Below are positions 16,141-18,489 of a stretch of DNA of 18,489 nucleotides, piece after piece. Source of the stretch: Pauljensenia sp. (GTDB taxonomy: Bacteria > Actinomycetota > Actinomycetes > Actinomycetales > Actinomycetaceae); contig JASBZF010000028.1 in NCBI GenBank assembly GCA_029983625.1, positions 1 to 18,489 on the forward strand. The letters run 5' to 3'. The notes below the pieces were generated by a model. That model saw only the letters and a program-made list of their open reading frames with translations. It ran no database searches and was not told the DNA's origin. Made by a program: the position numbers and the translations under genes. Position 1 is the stretch's first letter; each line of letters begins with the position of its first letter.

Positions 16141-16219
16141 GGGCCCAGGCGGGCGGCCTTGATGCCACTTCATCGCTCCCCGGTGGTTTCCCACCTGTTC
16201 GCCAGTCACGACTCCTCCC
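16141..16219 (-). ncRNA. ZTP (pfl) riboswitch in the glyA leader
   Basis: Read on the minus strand, the leader has the conserved ZTP aptamer blocks in order and spacing. First come GUGACUGGC (16209-16201) and GAACAG, then P2 as GGUGG-GAAA-CCACC with a GNRA loop, then CCGGGGAGCG (ending near 16174). A short linker leads to GCCGCCCGCCUGGGC (16157-16143), the 3' domain that forms the pseudoknot. These match the pfl consensus known from many bacteria. The class binds ZTP/ZMP, purine intermediates that build up when 10-formyl-THF is low, and turns on one-carbon genes such as glyA, folD, pfl and purH. Its position, about 50 nt before the glyA ATG, fits. Recognition is by eye against remembered consensus. 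Confidence 0.93.
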
Positions 16220-16225
16220 AGCCTA
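16220..16225 (-). promoter_or_regulatory. Candidate -10 of the glyA-folD promoter
   Basis: The minus strand reads TAGGCT (16225-16220), fitting TANNNT. It would start RNA about 7 nt later, immediately before the riboswitch aptamer. A 5-bp inverted repeat CGAGG/CCTCG (16229-16244) lies just upstream in the -10/-35 spacer. No good -35 hexamer is evident. Confidence 0.45.
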
Positions 16226-16337
16226 GCGCGAGGTATCGCCCTCGTGCATCGAAGTCCGTCCCCGTAACACTCTTCACCCGATCCTCCAACAGCTCAAAGC
16301 GGGGTGAATGAAGCTGCCTTATGCGCGTTTTATCCGA

Positions 16338-16383
16338 GCTTTTTCACACAAGCATTGCGCGTGTCAATGACGCTTGAAAAAGC
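16338..16383. repeat. Long dyad in the glyA/CDF divergent intergenic region
   Basis: GCTTTTTCA (16338-16346) and TGAAAAAGC (16375-16383) form a perfect 9-bp inverted repeat. Inside it, CATTG (16353-16357) and CAATG (16365-16369) form a second 5-bp stem around a 7-nt loop. No U-tract follows in either direction, so a protein-binding dyad or structured RNA is more likely than a terminator. It lies about 100 nt before the CDF start and upstream of the glyA promoter. This is the main content of the otherwise geneless stretch 16226-16482. Confidence 0.6.
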
Positions 16384-16446
16384 CCACACAGAAGCTGGCT
16401 CAGGCTAGACCGGAAGCGAAGCAGAGACTATACAAGAGTTAAGAAC

Positions 16447-16464
16447 AATACCCCCGCGAGTATT
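16447..16464 (+). promoter_or_regulatory. Candidate operator upstream of the CDF exporter
   Basis: AATAC (16447-16451) and GTATT (16460-16464) are a perfect inverted repeat around a C-rich 8-bp centre (CCCCGCGA). It sits between a possible -10 (TATACA, 16429-16434) and the Shine-Dalgarno. TACCCC-type half sites occur in CsoR-family operators, but the right half here is degenerate, so the regulator is not assigned. Confidence 0.35.
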
Positions 16465-16465
16465 T

Positions 16466-16471
16466 AAGGAG
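16466..16471 (+). promoter_or_regulatory. Shine-Dalgarno of the CDF exporter gene
   Basis: AAGGAG lies 11 nt before the ATG at 16483. The spacing is slightly long but it is the only good ribosome-binding site near this start, and it directly abuts the candidate operator. Confidence 0.6.
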
Positions 16472-16482
16472 CACGATTCTCA

Positions 16483-17409
16483 ATGCACGCACACAACCAC
16501 GATCACACGCATTCACTCCCCAATTCCACATCAATTCGCCTGCGTCTCAGTATCGCCCTCGCCATTACCAGCATCGTCCTCGTCGCTGAACTTCTCGCCT
16601 CATTTCTTTCAGGATCCCTTTCTCTTGCAGCGGATGCCGGTCACATGGCCGTTGATTCCAGCGGATTAGTGATCGCTTTCATCGCCTCATATCTCGCAAC
16701 AAAGCCACGCACCGACGAGCGTTCGTGGGGATTCGCAAGAGCCGAGGTTCTCGCTGGTGGATTGCAAGCCGGAATGCTCCTCGTACTCACCATCGTGATT
16801 GTCATCGAAGCGATTTCACGCCTGATCGCACCGCACACTCTGGCCCCCTTGCCGATGCTCATCGTCGGGATCATTGGGCTTATAGCAAACGCCGCTTCAT
16901 TCTTCGTCCTCGCAGGTGGCCGCAATGACAACCTCAATATCCGCGCCGCCTTCCTCGAAGTCACAGCTGACGCTTTAGGATCCTTCGCAGTGGTCCTCGC
17001 TTCACTGATCGCTCTGACAACTGGATGGGCCGGAGCTGACCCTCTCGCTTCGCTTGCAATCGCGCTCTTCATGGCACCGCGCGCCTTCCATCTCCTGCGC
17101 GCCTCGGCAAGAATCCTCCTAGAAAGCGCCCCGGAAGGACTCGACACGACGCTACTGCGCTCCCATCTGGAAACGATGCCCGGTGTCGAGGACGTCCATG
17201 ATCTCCATGTTTCAACGATCTCAACCGGAGTCGTGACGCTTTCCGCGCATCTGAAAGTCTGCGCGAATCTGGATGCACCTGCTCGGGATGCTTTAGTTGC
17301 TCGCGTTCGTGAATGTGCAGCTACTCATTTCCCGGTTGCTATCGGGCACGCAACAATCGAAGTGGATTCAAGGAGTGAAGACTGCGCAAGCAGCCTTGTC
17401 CATCCCTGA
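16483..17409 (+). CDS. Cation diffusion facilitator (CDF) metal exporter
   Basis: This 308-residue inner-membrane proton/metal antiporter opens with alternating histidines (H2, 4, 6, 8, 10), a typical cytosolic metal-binding tip. Six helices follow from about residue 22 to 215. TM2 carries DAGHMAVD (H54 and D58 as metal ligands). TM5 carries LEVTADALGS, where E159 stands at the position usually His in zinc transporters such as YiiP/ZitB, with D163 kept. The C-terminal cytoplasmic domain (residues about 225-295, MPGVEDVHDLHVSTIS, HATIEVD) is the usual CDF dimerisation fold. The metal (zinc, cobalt, nickel or cadmium) is not determined. It stands alone, divergent from glyA and convergent with purU, with a good Shine-Dalgarno and a possible operator upstream. 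Confidence 0.93.
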   Translation: MHAHNHDHTHSLPNSTSIRLRLSIALAITSIVLVAELLASFLSGSLSLAADAGHMAVDSSGLVIAFIASYLATKPRTDERSWGFARAEVLAGGLQAGMLLVLTIVIVIEAISRLIAPHTLAPLPMLIVGIIGLIANAASFFVLAGGRNDNLNIRAAFLEVTADALGSFAVVLASLIALTTGWAGADPLASLAIALFMAPRAFHLLRASARILLESAPEGLDTTLLRSHLETMPGVEDVHDLHVSTISTGVVTLSAHLKVCANLDAPARDALVARVRECAATHFPVAIGHATIEVDSRSEDCASSLVHP

Positions 17410-17424
17410 ATATGCACGGAGTCG

Positions 17425-17439
17425 GCGGCGTTTCGCCGC
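17425..17439. terminator. Small GC hairpin after the CDF gene
   Basis: GCGGCG-TTT-CGCCGC is a 6-bp stem with a 3-nt loop, starting 16 nt after the CDF stop and lying between the convergent CDF and purU genes. No U-tract follows on either strand, so it is at best a weak or Rho-assisted terminator. Confidence 0.3.
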
Positions 17440-17498
17440 GCTGGATGACACGCGCTATTGCAGAAAAGCACCGGGCGACGCATCGAACAGATTGCGCC

Positions 17499-17528
17499 AG
17501 GTCTCTCGTTCTCGAGATTCTCAGACCT
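17499..17528. repeat. Hairpin overlapping the purU stop codon
   Basis: AGGTC (17499-17503) pairs with GACCT (17524-17528), and inside TCTCG (17504-17508) pairs with CGAGA (17513-17517) around loop TTCT, leaving a 6-nt bulge on one side. It covers the purU TAG at 17527-17529. It could protect the 3' end of either convergent message. No U-tract is present. Confidence 0.4.
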
Positions 17529-18393
17529 AGCGGGAAAAGACGACCGTGCGGGAACCGTCCAGGAGGACGCGACGTTCAACGTGCCAACGGACCGCTTGAG
17601 CGAGAACCCGACGCTCGACATCTTGCCCCAAAGCCACCATGTCCGGTGTTGAATCGGCGTGAGTCACCCTGGTGACATCCTGTTCAATAATCGGCCCCTC
17701 GTCCAAGTCAGCAGTTACGTAGTGAGCGGTCGCACCAATGAGTTTCACACCGCGATCATGAGCCTGAGCATAGGGGCGCGCCCCTTTAAAAGAAGGGAGG
17801 AAAGAATGGTGAATGTTAATAATGCGTCCCGACATTTCTTCGCACACTGTGTCCGAAAGAATCTGCATGTAGCGAGCCAAGACGACGAGTTCCACATTTT
17901 CTGAACGGATCAGCGTCAAGAGCTCCTCTTCTGCTTTCACTTTCGTTTCTTTCGTTACCGGGATATTAAGGAAGGGGACACCATAAAACTGCGCGACCGG
18001 TGCCAGATCAGGATGGTTGCCCACAACGGCGACAACTTCAATCGGTAGGCCCTGTGAACGTTGACGGTAAAGAAGATCCGTGAGGCAGTGACCCTCACGC
18101 GACACCATAATGATCGTCCGTAAAGGACGCCCCAGAGCATCCAAAGACCATGTTGCTCCGAAACGCTGAGCAACTTTCTTCACTCCCTCTTCCACCGGAC
18201 CCCGACCAAGCGGTGAATCTATTTCGACGCGCATAAAAAACAGACCCGAATCAGGATCCCCGAACTGCTGCGACTGAATGATGTTGCCCTCAAGACCACC
18301 GATCACACCGGATACGGCGTGAACGATACCCGGCTGGTCCGGGCACGACAAGGTAAGAACGAACTTTGAGTCAAGAGGTGCTGCGTCAGTCAT
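17527..18393 (-). CDS. purU: Formyltetrahydrofolate deformylase
   Basis: PurU hydrolyses 10-formyl-THF to formate and THF, balancing one-carbon pools. The 288 residues begin with an ACT regulatory domain (LTLSCPDQPGIVHAVSGVI, residues about 12-90), followed by a formyltransferase-fold catalytic domain. Its Asn-His-Asp set is visible in IINIHHSFLPSFKGARPY and DLDEGPIIEQDV. The ATG at 18391-18393 is chosen because conservation starts there and a TANNNT -10 ends 6 nt before it; an in-frame ATG 19 codons upstream lies in unconserved sequence. It faces the CDF gene. Its substrate is made by FolD, encoded by the glyA-folD operon less than 3 kb away, so the two loci act on the same pool. Confidence 0.94.
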   Translation of the reverse strand: MTDAAPLDSKFVLTLSCPDQPGIVHAVSGVIGGLEGNIIQSQQFGDPDSGLFFMRVEIDSPLGRGPVEEGVKKVAQRFGATWSLDALGRPLRTIIMVSREGHCLTDLLYRQRSQGLPIEVVAVVGNHPDLAPVAQFYGVPFLNIPVTKETKVKAEEELLTLIRSENVELVVLARYMQILSDTVCEEMSGRIINIHHSFLPSFKGARPYAQAHDRGVKLIGATAHYVTADLDEGPIIEQDVTRVTHADSTPDMVALGQDVERRVLAQAVRWHVERRVLLDGSRTVVFSR

Positions 18394-18399
18394 GGGGAC

Positions 18400-18405
18400 A
18401 GAGTA
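18400..18405 (-). promoter_or_regulatory. Probable -10 for a leaderless purU transcript
   Basis: The minus strand reads TACTCT (18405-18400), then 6 nt (GTCCCC), then the purU ATG. No Shine-Dalgarno is present between -20 and the start. This is the same arrangement as at yihY and suggests initiation at the start codon. Confidence 0.5.
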
Positions 18406-18489
18406 GCGCACCCGCACCGCCTCGACTGGGGGGCTTCGTGGGGCTGGCACGGATTGGACGCATCACGGCGTACACATGCGTGGTGGGGG

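Noticed and set aside
1..18489. CRISPR arrays, tRNA/rRNA genes, insertion sequences, prophage or defence genes
   Set aside because: No regularly spaced repeats, no cloverleaf signature, no transposase/integrase or known defence motifs were found on reading both strands.

Overview
The window looks like a chromosomal segment of a moderate-GC actinobacterium, most likely in or near the Actinomycetaceae (Actinomyces/Schaalia-like). The grounds are the family content (a peptidoglycan-binding membrane-fusion protein with a MacB-type ABC transporter, pth next to mfd, YihY, a glyA-folD pair), actinobacterial-style protein sequences, and two starts that look leaderless behind a TANNNT -10. This placement is inference from gene content, not a database match. 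There is no sign of phage, insertion sequence, CRISPR, tRNA or rRNA.

Layout. Positions 2-3460 (+) hold a tightly packed envelope/efflux operon: a 5'-truncated secreted protein with four cysteines, a membrane-fusion protein, an ABC ATPase and an FtsX/MacB-type permease, with 4-nt overlaps or 2-nt gaps. Positions 3572-9099 (-) hold galK, pth and mfd. pth carries an apparent one-base frameshift at a C-run; correcting it restores a normal Pth ending 2 nt before mfd. Positions 9238-10935 (+) hold a 2'-5' RNA ligase-like protein and a YihY/BrkB membrane protein. Positions 10951-16094 (-) hold glyA-folD-argF-argB-xth, all in one direction, with 4-nt overlaps at glyA/folD and argB/xth. Positions 16483-17409 (+) encode a CDF metal exporter, and 17527-18393 (-) encode PurU.

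The most informative non-coding element is a ZTP (pfl) riboswitch in the glyA leader (about 16141-16219, minus strand). It has the hallmark blocks CUGGCGAACAGG, a GNRA-capped P2, CCGGGGAGCG and CCGCCCGCCUGGGC, plus a -10 just upstream and mutually exclusive hairpins around the glyA ribosome-binding site. With GlyA and FolD downstream and PurU less than 3 kb away, the right-hand part of the window is a one-carbon/folate locus that appears to sense 10-formyl-THF shortage through ZTP. The 388-bp glyA/CDF intergenic region also holds a long A/T-armed dyad and a small palindrome just upstream of the CDF gene that may be a metal-regulator operator.

Most protein-coding genes are ordinary housekeeping or accessory genes. 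I did not find a convincing entirely new system. The best leads are the ZTP switch and its expression platform, the pth frameshift, the envelope operon with its unassigned Cys-rich partner, the ArcB-length ornithine carbamoyltransferase beside argB, and the DNA-repair gene coupled to argB.
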